Virus record (IMG/VR): IMGVR_UViG_3300042544_003310
Location: 62,001-126,000 of that record
Reading direction: 5' to 3' (one strand)
DNA from: a virus
DNA: 64,000 nt
Part shown: positions 24,957 to 33,449 of the stretch, one piece after another
How positions within the stretch are numbered: position 1 is the stretch's first letter
How the letters are laid out: every line of letters begins with the position of its first letter
Translations under genes and position numbers: made by a program
The notes under the pieces: generated by a model
The model's input: the letters and a program-made list of their open reading frames with translations, nothing else
What the model was told of the DNA's origin: nothing
The model's database searches: none

Positions 24957-25637
24957 ATGAGCTATAATCGCACAAAATGTGATCCTGAACTGGGTCGCAA
25001 AGTACATGAATACCTAGTTTCCAAAGGGGTTGAAACCCCAACAGTGGAAAATTCCCTAAGCCGCACAGACAAAATTGATATTATTGAACGCAAGTTCAAG
25101 GACATCATGGAAACAATGGGCTTGAATCTATCAGATGATAGTTTGGCTGAAACGCCGACACGAGTGGCTCGCATGTTTATCCAGGAACTTTTTTGGGGTC
25201 TTGATTGGGAAGCTTTCCCCAAGTGCACCACTGTTGCCAACAAAATGGGCTATGATGAAATGGTGTGTGAACGAAATGTCACTGTCAAAAGTGCCTGCGA
25301 ACATCACTTCATTGTGATTGATGGTGTAGCAACTGTGGCTTATATTCCCAAAGAAAAGGTATTGGGCCTAAGCAAGATCAATCGAATTGTCGAATACTTT
25401 AGCCGCCGACCACAAATTCAAGAGCGTTTGACTGAGCAGATCTTTCATGCAATGGAATATATCCTGGAAACCGATAGCATTGCTGTCGTCATTCACGGCA
25501 AGCACTATTGCGTAAGTCATCGTGGCGTTGAAGATGATTGCAGCAGCACAGTTACCAGCAAGCTGGGTGGTGCGTTCAAACAGGATCCCAGTGCTCGTGC
25601 TGAATTTATGAAGATGGTTGACTTGACCTCTCTCTAA
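24957..25637 (+). CDS. folE: GTP cyclohydrolase I (FolE)
   Basis: 226 residues from the ATG at 24957, chosen for its AAGGAAAG ribosome site; 24921 is an alternative. FolE converts GTP to dihydroneopterin triphosphate, the first step of both folate and 7-deazaguanine synthesis. Motifs: 'LAETPTRVARMFIQEL', 'SACEHHFIVIDG' (zinc Cys and His), 'VLGLSKINRIVEYFSRRPQ', 'QERLTEQI' and 'GKHYCVSHRG' (second zinc Cys; the usual M is V). Length is normal. In this context, with QueE and DpdA, it probably boosts the precursor for modified DNA bases. Confidence 0.93.
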   Translation: MSYNRTKCDPELGRKVHEYLVSKGVETPTVENSLSRTDKIDIIERKFKDIMETMGLNLSDDSLAETPTRVARMFIQELFWGLDWEAFPKCTTVANKMGYDEMVCERNVTVKSACEHHFIVIDGVATVAYIPKEKVLGLSKINRIVEYFSRRPQIQERLTEQIFHAMEYILETDSIAVVIHGKHYCVSHRGVEDDCSSTVTSKLGGAFKQDPSARAEFMKMVDLTSL

Positions 25638-25676
25638 TACAACAGTTATTGTAACAGAGAATTTTTAGGTCAAAAT

Positions 25677-25961
25677 ATGAAAATCATCAACAGTAGATAT
25701 AGAGAGTGGAATGTGTTGCCCGAGAGTGTTCGGGCAATACTCATTCACAATCAATTACTCCTTAGCTTCGAAGAGCTTTACAAGCCATCCAACCAACGTT
25801 ATGAACCCAGTTATGAACTGTTGTTCAATTGGTGTGTGGAAAATTGCACCAATATTTGGTCCACAGAAAAAATCAGCTATGAGAGTTTTCGGTTCAGTTT
25901 TTGGGCTGTGGAAGATCAAGCTCGTTTTATAGAGTTTTTGCAATCGCCCAGAGGTTCCTGA
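25677..25961 (+). CDS. Hypothetical protein
   Basis: 94 residues, rich in aromatic residues ('YREWNVLPESV', 'FRFSFWAVEDQARFIEF'). The C-terminal pattern, aromatic strand then acidic D/E and F-x-E-F, is faintly like the LTW family but too diverged to assign. Its stop overlaps the next ATG (TGATG). Confidence 0.55.
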   Translation: MKIINSRYREWNVLPESVRAILIHNQLLLSFEELYKPSNQRYEPSYELLFNWCVENCTNIWSTEKISYESFRFSFWAVEDQARFIEFLQSPRGS

Positions 25962-26416
25962 TGGCCTCTAATATTTTTAAGGTAACCAGTGTCTGTCAAG
26001 GCAGTGTAACCGGTATCACAGTGAATAACCTTGGATCAGGTTACACGGTTGGTACGTTACTGACATTTGGTAGCAGTAATGCCAGGCCTACTCAAGCATT
26101 GCGAGTTGACAATGACTATGGCGAAACCATCTTAAGCATCAGCATACAAGGTGAGGTCACTTGGCATCAAAACCATCCCACTAAGGCAGCATCTAAGTTG
26201 GTAGACAGTTTGCAGAACTGCATTGACATAAAAGCCGCTGGGGAAGTAGCTATAGCAAGAAGTTATCTACAAGGGGTTAAAAAGTGTTTGAGGATAGCTA
26301 AACAAGTTTCCCATGAGGACCTGATTAGGCCATTGGAAACAGAAGTTGAGCATAGAGAAGGGAAACTCACTTGGCAGGCGTTAAACAACAGTTTGGAGAA
26401 TCAAAATGACACATGA
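25961..26416 (+). CDS. Hypothetical protein with structural-protein-like N-terminus
   Basis: 151 residues. The first 45 ('ITVNNLGSGYTVGTLLTFG') resemble the short beta 'GGSGYT' repeats found in phage baseplate and fibre proteins. The rest ('QNHPTKAASKLVDSLQNC' to 'KCLRIAKQV') is helical, a different kind of sequence, suggesting a fusion. Start and stop overlap neighbours. No function assigned. Confidence 0.55.
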   Translation: MASNIFKVTSVCQGSVTGITVNNLGSGYTVGTLLTFGSSNARPTQALRVDNDYGETILSISIQGEVTWHQNHPTKAASKLVDSLQNCIDIKAAGEVAIARSYLQGVKKCLRIAKQVSHEDLIRPLETEVEHREGKLTWQALNNSLENQNDT

Positions 26417-26987
26417 AACCAGTAAAGCTGTTATGAGAAGGCTCTCTGACAGCAGATTTATTACTCGATATTTCGTAGGCAATGGCATTGACATTGGTGC
26501 TGGGGATGACCCAGTCAGCAATTACAAAGATTTTTTTCCAGGAATGCAGCAGGTGAGAAATTGGGACCTACCTGATGGTGATGCGCAGTTGATGGCAGGT
26601 GTAGCTGACAACAGTTTTGATTGGTTACTCAGCAGCCATTGTCTTGAGCACATGAGAGACCCTACAGAAGCTATGAGAAACTGGAGCAGAATTTTGCAAC
26701 CAGGTGGGCATATGGTCCTATTGGTTCCAGATGAAGACCTTTATGAACAAGGGGTTTTTCCCAGTCGTTTCAACTGGGATCACAAAACTACTTGGACAAT
26801 TCAAAAAAATCTCAGCTGGAGTCCTGTTTCTGTAAGCTGCACAAGTTTCCTAGCCAACTTTCCCGAACTCACTATCTTGAAGCTTGAGCTTTTGGATGCC
26901 AGTTATCGATACCATATTCAAAATCAAGATCAAACACTGACACCCATTGGTGAATCAGCTATCGAAATCATTCTTAGGAAAAAGTGA
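26406..26987 (+). CDS. Class I SAM-dependent methyltransferase
   Basis: 193 residues. Rossmann-fold motif I 'GIDIGAGDDPVSN', an acidic motif II ('WDLPDGDAQ'), and 'FDWLLSSHCLEHMRDP' followed by 'WSRILQPGGHMVLLVP' are the Methyltransf_11 pattern. Such enzymes usually methylate small molecules, sugars or lipids. It opens a run of glycosyltransferase-like genes, so sugar methylation is the likely role (inference). The start ATG overlaps the previous gene by 11 bases. Confidence 0.85.
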   Translation: MTHETSKAVMRRLSDSRFITRYFVGNGIDIGAGDDPVSNYKDFFPGMQQVRNWDLPDGDAQLMAGVADNSFDWLLSSHCLEHMRDPTEAMRNWSRILQPGGHMVLLVPDEDLYEQGVFPSRFNWDHKTTWTIQKNLSWSPVSVSCTSFLANFPELTILKLELLDASYRYHIQNQDQTLTPIGESAIEIILRKK

Positions 26988-27012
26988 CAATCTTGCACGA
27001 CTCTGGTATAGT
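26984..27012 (+). promoter_or_regulatory. Sigma70-like promoter GTGACA-N17-TATAGT
   Basis: -35 at 26984-26989 overlaps the methyltransferase stop; -10 at 27007-27012. It serves the glycosyltransferase genes starting at 27039. Confidence 0.6.
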
Positions 27013-27038
27013 TTTGAAATAGTTTTCTTGGGTTGATT

Positions 27039-27830
27039 GTGCTGAAAAACTTCATAACCTATGCCACTGCTGGTGATATAATATACAGTCTTTGTGCAGT
27101 AAAAATCCTTGGGGGTGGCAACATTTACCTCAAATTGGGATACCTTGATGAGTTTTGCCGAAATGTGTTGGGTTGGTACAATCAGCCCTTCACAGGCAGA
27201 ATAAGTGAAAAAGATTTTCAAAACATTGAAAGCCTGTTGTTACACCAAAGTTATTTGCATGAAGTGCAAATCTATACCAACCAGCACATTGATTATGATT
27301 TAGCAGCTGAAAATTGGAAATTCATATTACCTTCTGGTTGGCAAGGTAATCAAACTCAAGCCTATGCCTTGGGACTGGGATGGGATATGACTGACGTTCA
27401 ATTGCAGCACCAGTTGTTGAGAGAGCCTTGGCTCACACAGGTTAGCCCAATCCTTATCCCCAATCGACCCATAGTAATCAATCGAACACCTAGACATAGA
27501 GACAACAGTGCTACACAAAAATGGATGGATTTTATCAAACAAGGTCTGTGCAAGCAGGCTGTGTTTGTGGGCACACCTAGAGAACATCAAGAGTGGCAAA
27601 CAGAGTTCAAGGAGACTATTGACTATTTTCCTACCCTAGATCTGTTGCATTTGGCACAGGTAATTCAAGGTTGTGAAATGTTCATTGGCAATCAAAGTGC
27701 GCCATTGGCTATAGCGATAGGTTTGGGCAAAAGCTATTGGTGCGAAGGCAATCGGGATACAAAAACACAAACTCCTCTAGGAGGCGGGGGCGATTGTTGG
27801 TTTGACCGCATAAATGGAAATTATTTTTGA
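27039..27830 (+). CDS. GT9-like (heptosyltransferase-type) glycosyltransferase
   Basis: About 263 residues from a GTG at 27039; TTG 27033 is possible. 'ATAGDIIYSLCAVKILGGG' is a degenerate version of the 'GDvl.t.p' loop of ADP-heptose transferases. 'PIVINRTPRHRDNS' with 'AVFVGTPREHQEW', then 'LDLLHLAQVIQGCEMFIGNQSAPLAIAIGLG' is the GT9 donor site ('D.....a...i....f.g..s...hlA.alg'). Shorter than the family (about 330), so it may be a minimal or partial enzyme. It probably acts on a surface or virion glycan. Confidence 0.65.
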   Translation: MLKNFITYATAGDIIYSLCAVKILGGGNIYLKLGYLDEFCRNVLGWYNQPFTGRISEKDFQNIESLLLHQSYLHEVQIYTNQHIDYDLAAENWKFILPSGWQGNQTQAYALGLGWDMTDVQLQHQLLREPWLTQVSPILIPNRPIVINRTPRHRDNSATQKWMDFIKQGLCKQAVFVGTPREHQEWQTEFKETIDYFPTLDLLHLAQVIQGCEMFIGNQSAPLAIAIGLGKSYWCEGNRDTKTQTPLGGGGDCWFDRINGNYF

Positions 27831-27841
27831 TCGGGCAACAC

Positions 27842-28534
27842 ATGTATGGACTGCTGGTTGTTTACAACAACAATTTCTCAGAACTTTCAAAAATAACCTT
27901 GGACAAAAACAAAAAGCTGTATGCTCAGAGACACAATTATCATCTGTTTGAAAAAACCACTTGGACCAGTCACTTTGACAGAATCCATGCGGTGTTGGAA
28001 CTTTTTGACACACACCCACATCTCAGTTGGCTTTGGTATACTGATACTGATGTTTTGATCACCAACTTCAAAACAACCATACAAGAAAAAACTAGTGACA
28101 CACATGATTTACTCATCTCAACTGATGTAAATGGCCTCAATACAGGCAGCATTTTATTTCGTAACTCAAGTCAGTGTCGGTCATTACTGCACGAGTTATT
28201 GAAAGTGGAAAAAGAAGCTTTGCAACATTGGGACTCAGAACAGTGGGCATTGAATCAGTTATTTGGGTTCCCCGGCACACACCACCCAAGTTACCCGCAA
28301 GGCGAGTCTTTGAAAATTCCACATCCTTGGGACAAAACGATTCAAGTTGTGCCTCAACGAATGTTAAACAGCTATGATTACAACCTATATCCTTATATAC
28401 CAAAACCTGCCTTGGACAAACTGTTGACAGATGGCTCATGGCAGCCAGGCGATTGGGCTGTGCATTTTCCTGGTGTAAGTGAATCAGAAAAAATAAATTT
28501 GTGCAACAGTTGGCAAAACAAAATACTGTTGTAA
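27842..28534 (+). CDS. GT34-like (GMA12/MNN10) glycosyltransferase
   Basis: 230 residues from the ATG at 27842. 'NKKLYAQRHNYHLFEKTTW' and 'LWYTDTDVLITNF' (DxD metal site) followed by 'NTGSILFRNS', 'WDSEQWALNQLFG' and a final 'GDWAVHFPGV' (catalytic-region His) are the order found in galactosyl/mannosyltransferases of the GMA12 family. No membrane anchor, unlike the eukaryotic members. Part of the glycan run 26.4-30.0 kb. Confidence 0.75.
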   Translation: MYGLLVVYNNNFSELSKITLDKNKKLYAQRHNYHLFEKTTWTSHFDRIHAVLELFDTHPHLSWLWYTDTDVLITNFKTTIQEKTSDTHDLLISTDVNGLNTGSILFRNSSQCRSLLHELLKVEKEALQHWDSEQWALNQLFGFPGTHHPSYPQGESLKIPHPWDKTIQVVPQRMLNSYDYNLYPYIPKPALDKLLTDGSWQPGDWAVHFPGVSESEKINLCNSWQNKILL

Positions 28535-28552
28535 CTGCCAAAGGACAAAAAA

Positions 28553-29425
28553 TTGAAAGTATATGATTGTTTTACTTTTTTCAATGAGTTAGATCTACTT
28601 GAAATACGCCTTGAAGAGCTATGGGACGTTGTTGACTATTTTGTGTTAGCTGAATCAAATGTTACACATACTGGCATGTTCAAGCCCTTGTATTTTGATC
28701 TAAACAAACAACGCTTTGAAAAATATGCCCAGAAAATTCGTCACATTGTTGTTGATGACATGCCTGGCGGTGAAGACAACCTTTGGTTCAGAGAAAATCA
28801 TCAACGCAGATGTCTTGCTCGAGGACTAGGAGACAAAAGCCCTGATGATTTGATCATTGTAACTGATGCCGATGAAATTCCTCGAGCATCAGTAGTTTCT
28901 AGCATAAAACATGATAGTCAGCACACTCGTTGGATTTTGTTTGCTCCACAGTATTTGTATAAATTAAATTACATGAGAATCAAAACCACAAATGGGGTAG
29001 ATTGGCAAGCTGGTCCAAGTATTATTGTCTCAAAGTCTCAAGACTTTACTGACCCTCAAACAGAACGAACATTTACGTTTCCATGGGTTGGGTTGCCTGA
29101 TGGCACAGCCTTTGTTGCGCATGGAGGTTGGCATTGGAGCTCATTGGGAAACAATCAGCATTGTATTCAAAAGATCAACAGTTTTGTTCATACAAATGAG
29201 AATATACCTGAAATAGTCGAAAACTTTGACATTGACAGATTTATAGCCACAAAAGGTAGCCATCACACCCCAGGACAGTTTTTTGAAACAGTGGAATTGA
29301 ACAACTATTTTCCCAATTTTGTCTTATCCAATGCACAAAAATTCTCGCAACATGTTGCACCTGGGTTAGGTGTCAAAACAAGTGATATCTATCCTTTTGA
29401 TACCCAACACACTTACAGAACATAA
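28553..29425 (+). CDS. GT17-family glycosyltransferase (N-acetylglucosaminyltransferase-like)
   Basis: 290 residues from a TTG at 28553, with AAAGGAC upstream. The start 'MKVYDCFTFFNELDLLEIRL', then 'FVLAESNVTHTG', 'WFRENHQRRCLARGL' and 'DDLIIVTDADEIPR' (DxDE metal site) are diagnostic of GT17 enzymes. 'HGGWHWSSLG' is the conserved His/Trp segment. GT17 is scattered among bacteria, phages and giant viruses. It transfers GlcNAc or a similar sugar to a glycan; the acceptor here is unknown. Confidence 0.88.
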   Translation: MKVYDCFTFFNELDLLEIRLEELWDVVDYFVLAESNVTHTGMFKPLYFDLNKQRFEKYAQKIRHIVVDDMPGGEDNLWFRENHQRRCLARGLGDKSPDDLIIVTDADEIPRASVVSSIKHDSQHTRWILFAPQYLYKLNYMRIKTTNGVDWQAGPSIIVSKSQDFTDPQTERTFTFPWVGLPDGTAFVAHGGWHWSSLGNNQHCIQKINSFVHTNENIPEIVENFDIDRFIATKGSHHTPGQFFETVELNNYFPNFVLSNAQKFSQHVAPGLGVKTSDIYPFDTQHTYRT

Positions 29426-29441
29426 CAAGGGAGAAATAAAA

Positions 29442-30026
29442 ATGGACATGAGCCTTGAACAAATGCTGGCCCAAACAGGTAAGCGCCAAGCCAGCTTTGA
29501 AATAATGATAAATCATCTAAAACAAACTGCCAATCCGTTGATTGTTGAAACTGGATGCAGTCGCAGCCTACAACATGGATTCCACGGTGATGGTTTCAGT
29601 ACAATAATTTTTGACAAGTATGTGGAAACTTTTTCTGGGCAACTATTGACAGTTGATTTGGATGAGTCTCATGTGAATTTTTCTCGCTCACAAGTGTGCT
29701 CAAACACACAAATTTTTTGTCAAGACAGTGTTGTTTGGTTACGAAATTTAAGTCAAAAGTTGCAGGCAGAAAACCGTCAGATAAACTTACTCTATCTCGA
29801 CAGTTTTGATTTTTACCCAGACAATCCTCATCCCAGTAGTTTTCATCATATGAAAGAATTGACTGCAATTTGGAGTTGTTTGGGTCCAGGCACAATGATT
29901 GCTGTGGACGATAATTTTGGTGACTCTTCTTCTCGGATAGGCAAAGGCAAGTATGTGGAAGAATTCTTTCAAAACATTTGTGTGCCGCTTGTATATGACG
30001 GCTATCAACTAGTTTGGCAGCTTTAA
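29442..30026 (+). CDS. SAM-dependent methyltransferase-like protein
   Basis: 194 residues from the ATG at 29442 with a GGGAG ribosome site. 'PLIVETGCSRSLQ' stands in place of motif I, 'GQLLTVDLDESHVNFSR' is motif II, and 'INLLYLDSFDFYPDNPHPS' plus 'GTMIAVDDNFG' resembles the cephalosporin-hydroxylase/sugar O-methyltransferase group (Methyltransf_24-like). The 'GDGFSTIIFDK' insertion is typical of phage versions. It probably works with the preceding glycosyltransferases. Confidence 0.7.
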   Translation: MDMSLEQMLAQTGKRQASFEIMINHLKQTANPLIVETGCSRSLQHGFHGDGFSTIIFDKYVETFSGQLLTVDLDESHVNFSRSQVCSNTQIFCQDSVVWLRNLSQKLQAENRQINLLYLDSFDFYPDNPHPSSFHHMKELTAIWSCLGPGTMIAVDDNFGDSSSRIGKGKYVEEFFQNICVPLVYDGYQLVWQL

Positions 30027-30088
30027 CACAAGCTCCTTGACTTGTCTGCATGGTTACAACAAAATTATAACAAATAGGAGAATCTAGG

Positions 30089-30970
30089 ATGTTTGGACGC
30101 AATGAGCTGGTTGGTGAACGTTACTTCAAAAATGCAGAAGATGAACTTTTTGTAACTAGTATTTTCACCACATTTCAGGGAGAAGGCCCATATCGAGGCG
30201 AGCCTGCTGTGTTTGTTAGGCTAGCCAAGTGCAATCTCCAATGTTCATTTTGTGATACTTTCTTTGATGATGGTGATTGGATGACAATCCAAGAGATTGA
30301 CTCCAAAATCGCAAAGAGCATCTCTGACAGCTTCAATGGTAATACCCCTCTTTGGGCTGATGTTGTGTATGGGGGTCCAGGAAGTGATCCTGTAAAGAAA
30401 CGCAACATGGTTCTCGTGCTTACTGGCGGTGAGCCCATGCTACAAAAAAACATTGTTCCATTTTTAGAGCATATGAATACCCAGTTTGCCCGAACGCAAA
30501 TTGAAAGCAACGGCACTATCGTCCAGAACATTCCTCAGGAAACTACCTTAGTAGTAAGTCCCAAGTGCAGTGAAAAAAATGGCCGTCCGGTGAAATATCT
30601 TGAACCACGAGCAGAAATGCTAGGAAGAGCAGACTGTTTGAAATTTGTAATGAGTGCAGATTCTGATACTCCTTACAATAATGTCCCTGACTGGGCACAC
30701 AACTGGCGGGACCAAACTGGTAAGAAGGTGTTTGTAAGTCCCATGAACATTTACAACCATGAACCGCAGAAAAGCAAGCAAATTCGAGCTGAGAAAAATC
30801 AAATTAGTCTTGAAGAACGCAGTATTGTGGATGAAGTTGTGAGTTTTTGGACGCCAGGGCTTATCAATATGCAAACTGCTCAAGCCAATCACGAACACGC
30901 TGCTCGTTATTGTGTCCAGAACGGATTCGTCTTTAATATGCAATTGCATTTATTTGGAAGTTACGCCTAA
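30089..30970 (+). CDS. queE: 7-carboxy-7-deazaguanine synthase (QueE, radical SAM)
   Basis: 293 residues. QueE turns 6-carboxytetrahydropterin into 7-carboxy-7-deazaguanine (CDG). Motifs: 'FTTFQGEGPYRGEPAVFVRL', the 4Fe-4S motif C-x3-C-x2-C in 'CNLQCSFCDT' (preceded by AK), 'LVLTGGEPML', 'ESNGTIV', and 'VVSPKC'. A short cluster linker and C-terminal extension give a size above bacterial QueE (about 220), as in other phage versions. A GGAG ribosome site precedes the ATG. With FolE and a QueD-like protein it completes CDG synthesis in the window. Confidence 0.93.
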   Translation: MFGRNELVGERYFKNAEDELFVTSIFTTFQGEGPYRGEPAVFVRLAKCNLQCSFCDTFFDDGDWMTIQEIDSKIAKSISDSFNGNTPLWADVVYGGPGSDPVKKRNMVLVLTGGEPMLQKNIVPFLEHMNTQFARTQIESNGTIVQNIPQETTLVVSPKCSEKNGRPVKYLEPRAEMLGRADCLKFVMSADSDTPYNNVPDWAHNWRDQTGKKVFVSPMNIYNHEPQKSKQIRAEKNQISLEERSIVDEVVSFWTPGLINMQTAQANHEHAARYCVQNGFVFNMQLHLFGSYA

Positions 30971-30972
30971 GC

Positions 30973-31239
30973 ATGAGCATACCTGTCAGATTTGATTGGT
31001 ATTCAGATAGTGGCGAGCTGTTGGTGGCCAACCGGGGATTCTTCACCATCTCGTATGGTCAGGATCCCCACAATCTCTCCACGCTAGCTAGTAGGGTGGC
31101 TGAGTGTCCTATTTCAGAGCACCAAAAATACATCCATCCCCAAGTGAGGTATGCAGTGCCACTTTCAGCACCCGACTACATGTTTGATCTACAAGATCTC
31201 AGTTATGTGCTACCAAACAACTTCAAGGAAAAAACATGA
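30973..31239 (+). CDS. Hypothetical protein
   Basis: 88 residues, beta-rich, beginning 3 bases after queE and ending with an ATGA overlap to the next gene. No motif recognised. Probably co-translated with queE. Confidence 0.55.
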   Translation: MSIPVRFDWYSDSGELLVANRGFFTISYGQDPHNLSTLASRVAECPISEHQKYIHPQVRYAVPLSAPDYMFDLQDLSYVLPNNFKEKT

Positions 31240-31856
31240 GCAAGAATCTAAAAATCCCCTTTGGCCTTTGGCCAGGAAGTTGGGGTCTACGAGGTCGCAC
31301 AAGACAAATTGCAGAAGCCGAATACACTATGCAGGGTCTTGACCTTGAGTTACGCTTGATTGAAATAAATGAGGAAGATCCTCTTCAGAAAGAGATCAAA
31401 ACTCTCAAATCCAAAAAGAAATATGGGCAACTTACTGAGTATGAGTTTGACCAGCAAATATGCATGCTGACTACTGAAGAAACCAGTGTTGATCGTGCAA
31501 TAGCCCTGTTGGATGTTGAACTCAAACACAACAAAATTGATCGCAATGAGCATGAGAAGCAAACAGCTGAGGCCAAAAAAGAGCCTTGGGTAGCTATGCC
31601 CAACATCAGTTGGGACCCCACTGATCCGTCACGAAGCTTTTTTGAATTGGATTACAACAGTTATTTTGTGGAATTTCTCCGCAACCACGGTTATGAAGGT
31701 GCCAGTGAGCAAGAAGTAGTGGAAAAGTGGTTAACAGATGTTTGTCGAGCCGTAGCCTCAGATTTGGGCGAACAAGATGATGCATTTGTTGCCACTGCTA
31801 TACCAACTAACCGGAGAGCAAGGCGACCTAACAAACAGAAGACTGAATACAGTTGA
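31236..31856 (+). CDS. Conserved phage protein with coiled-coil middle
   Basis: 206 residues. The start 'IPFGLWPGSWGLRGRTRQIA' is a motif I recognise from hypothetical T4-like phage proteins, followed by a heptad-rich charged helix (residues 30-115), a Pro-rich turn and a C-terminal helical region. The stop overlaps the promoter of the nuclease gene. Unknown role; a virion or assembly factor is possible. Confidence 0.6.
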   Translation: MSKNLKIPFGLWPGSWGLRGRTRQIAEAEYTMQGLDLELRLIEINEEDPLQKEIKTLKSKKKYGQLTEYEFDQQICMLTTEETSVDRAIALLDVELKHNKIDRNEHEKQTAEAKKEPWVAMPNISWDPTDPSRSFFELDYNSYFVEFLRNHGYEGASEQEVVEKWLTDVCRAVASDLGEQDDAFVATAIPTNRRARRPNKQKTEYS

Positions 31857-31880
31857 CACACTGCCTAGCCTTGCTAGAGT
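31853..31880 (+). promoter_or_regulatory. Sigma70-like promoter TTGACA-N16-TAGAGT
   Basis: It overlaps the stop of the upstream gene and lies 26 bases before the TTG start of the nuclease gene; the spacer is 16 as in the other promoters of this window. Confidence 0.55.
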
Positions 31881-31905
31881 TGTGTCATATAGTGGAGATA
31901 GAACT

Positions 31906-32886
31906 TTGAGCACTTATGTAATTGTAGATCTGCAAAATTTGGCGATGCGTGTTCGATATGGTGTAAGAGCTCCAGATTTCAATGCACAAGTGGGCTTGGC
32001 CATGCACATTATTTTCACCAGCATCAAAAAGGTGTGGAACGATTTCAATGGGTCACATTTAGTGTGCTGCCTCGAAAGCAGGAGTTGGCGACGGGATTTT
32101 TACCAGCCTTACAAAGCTCATCGCCGAGTAGCTGCTGGACAGCGCACAGCGGATGAACAGGAAGAAGATCGAGTGTTTTATGAAGCTCTTGATGACTTCA
32201 TTAAGTTCGTAAGCTCGCGTACCAATGCAACAGTGTTGAAGGCGCCACAAGCTGAAGCAGATGATCTCATTGCACGTTGGATCCAATTGCATCCGGGTGA
32301 TGATCATGTGATTGTCAGCACTGACAGTGACTTTCAACAACTGCTAGCCACGAATGTTAAAATTTACGATGGTATCAGTGCGTTGCTCTATACCATAAAC
32401 GGAATTTACGACAAAGATGGCAATCTTGCGCACAACAAGAAGGGCGAGGCACTACCAGTGCCTCATCCTGAATGGATTTTGTTTGAAAAATGCATTAGGG
32501 GTGATGCCAGTGATAATGTCATGAGTGCATTCCCAGGTGTGCGGAAGAAAAAGATGTTGGAAGCATTTGAAAACAAAGTGTCCCAAGGCTATTCCTGGAA
32601 CAATCTCATGCTCAGCACGTGGACAGACCACAACGGAGAAGAGATTCGAGTTCGTGACGCATATGAAAGAAACTGTACTCTTGTTGATCTCACCGCTCAG
32701 CCTCAAGAGTTTGTGGAAACTTGGGATACTTGCATCAAAAATGCAGTAAACCAACCCCGTAAGGCACAAGTGGGCATTGCATTGCTGAAATTTGCAGCAC
32801 AGTGGGGTTTGATGCGGATTGAAAAAACAGCCTCAGATTACAGTGTGTGTTTCAGTAGTGAATATCAAGGACACTTGACCGAGTAA
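31906..32886 (+). CDS. rnh: FEN-type 5'-3' exonuclease / RNase H (T4 Rnh-like)
   Basis: 326 residues from a TTG at 31906, which has GGAG 8 bases upstream; the frame is open further 5' to 31777, but the protein family start 'STYVIVDLQNLAMRVRYG' fits the TTG. T4 Rnh (305 residues) removes RNA primers from lagging strands. Metal-site motifs: 'VIVDLQN', 'CLESRSWRRDFYQPYKAHR' (basic helix), 'APQAEADDLIARW', 'IVSTDSDFQQLL' and 'RGDASDNVMSAFPGVRKKK' (H3TH region). It belongs with the polymerase and clamp in replication. Confidence 0.88.
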   Translation: MSTYVIVDLQNLAMRVRYGVRAPDFNAQVGLAMHIIFTSIKKVWNDFNGSHLVCCLESRSWRRDFYQPYKAHRRVAAGQRTADEQEEDRVFYEALDDFIKFVSSRTNATVLKAPQAEADDLIARWIQLHPGDDHVIVSTDSDFQQLLATNVKIYDGISALLYTINGIYDKDGNLAHNKKGEALPVPHPEWILFEKCIRGDASDNVMSAFPGVRKKKMLEAFENKVSQGYSWNNLMLSTWTDHNGEEIRVRDAYERNCTLVDLTAQPQEFVETWDTCIKNAVNQPRKAQVGIALLKFAAQWGLMRIEKTASDYSVCFSSEYQGHLTE

Positions 32887-32894
32887 ATAAGGCT

Positions 32895-33449
32895 ATGGAT
32901 TTGGATTTTCAAAACATCTGGAACATCCTAGTCTCATGTCAACCTCCTGAGATCACACACTTTCAACAAAAGAGCCATCCTGGCCGCGGATGGTGGTTAA
33001 AGACGTGTGTACCACTTATTGGTGAACCAGACCTATACAAAATTTGGAGTCGCATCATCAAAAACAACAATCGTTTGGTTTGTATTACTAGTGAAAGTTT
33101 TGATTGGCAACAGGCCCCAATTCCAAATACTGCTAGCATTTGGTGCCGCGATGGTATAGATATAACCCTAAAAATAGCAGATGGTGTTTTTGACTACAAC
33201 ATATTGCCTTTTGAAAATTCATTTAACCAACATGGAAACTCCTTAAGAAAACAATTGCTTAAATTCAACGAATCTTATCCAGGGGCACTAGCACCTGATG
33301 AGTTGACAAAGCTGGTTGCTGTTGCAGACTTGATGTGTAACTGGCAGACAGAAACACAAGCGAAGGCCCGTAGGGCAAAGTTCAAGGTAGTTGACAATGA
33401 AGAAAATCTCAGCCAAACCCATCAGTGCACAAAGTTGGATGTTGACTGA
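32895..33449 (+). CDS. Hypothetical protein
   Basis: 184 residues; AAGG precedes the ATG. Trp- and Cys-containing globular protein without a recognised motif. Its 3' end overlaps the next gene by 53 bases, which is unusually long and may mean that the end is not conserved. Unknown. Confidence 0.55.
   Translation: MDLDFQNIWNILVSCQPPEITHFQQKSHPGRGWWLKTCVPLIGEPDLYKIWSRIIKNNNRLVCITSESFDWQQAPIPNTASIWCRDGIDITLKIADGVFDYNILPFENSFNQHGNSLRKQLLKFNESYPGALAPDELTKLVAVADLMCNWQTETQAKARRAKFKVVDNEENLSQTHQCTKLDVD

Noticed and set aside
30089-31856. QueC next to QueE
   Set aside because: Neither small gene after queE has the PP-loop (SGG.DS) motif or zinc cysteines of QueC, and I found none elsewhere in the window.
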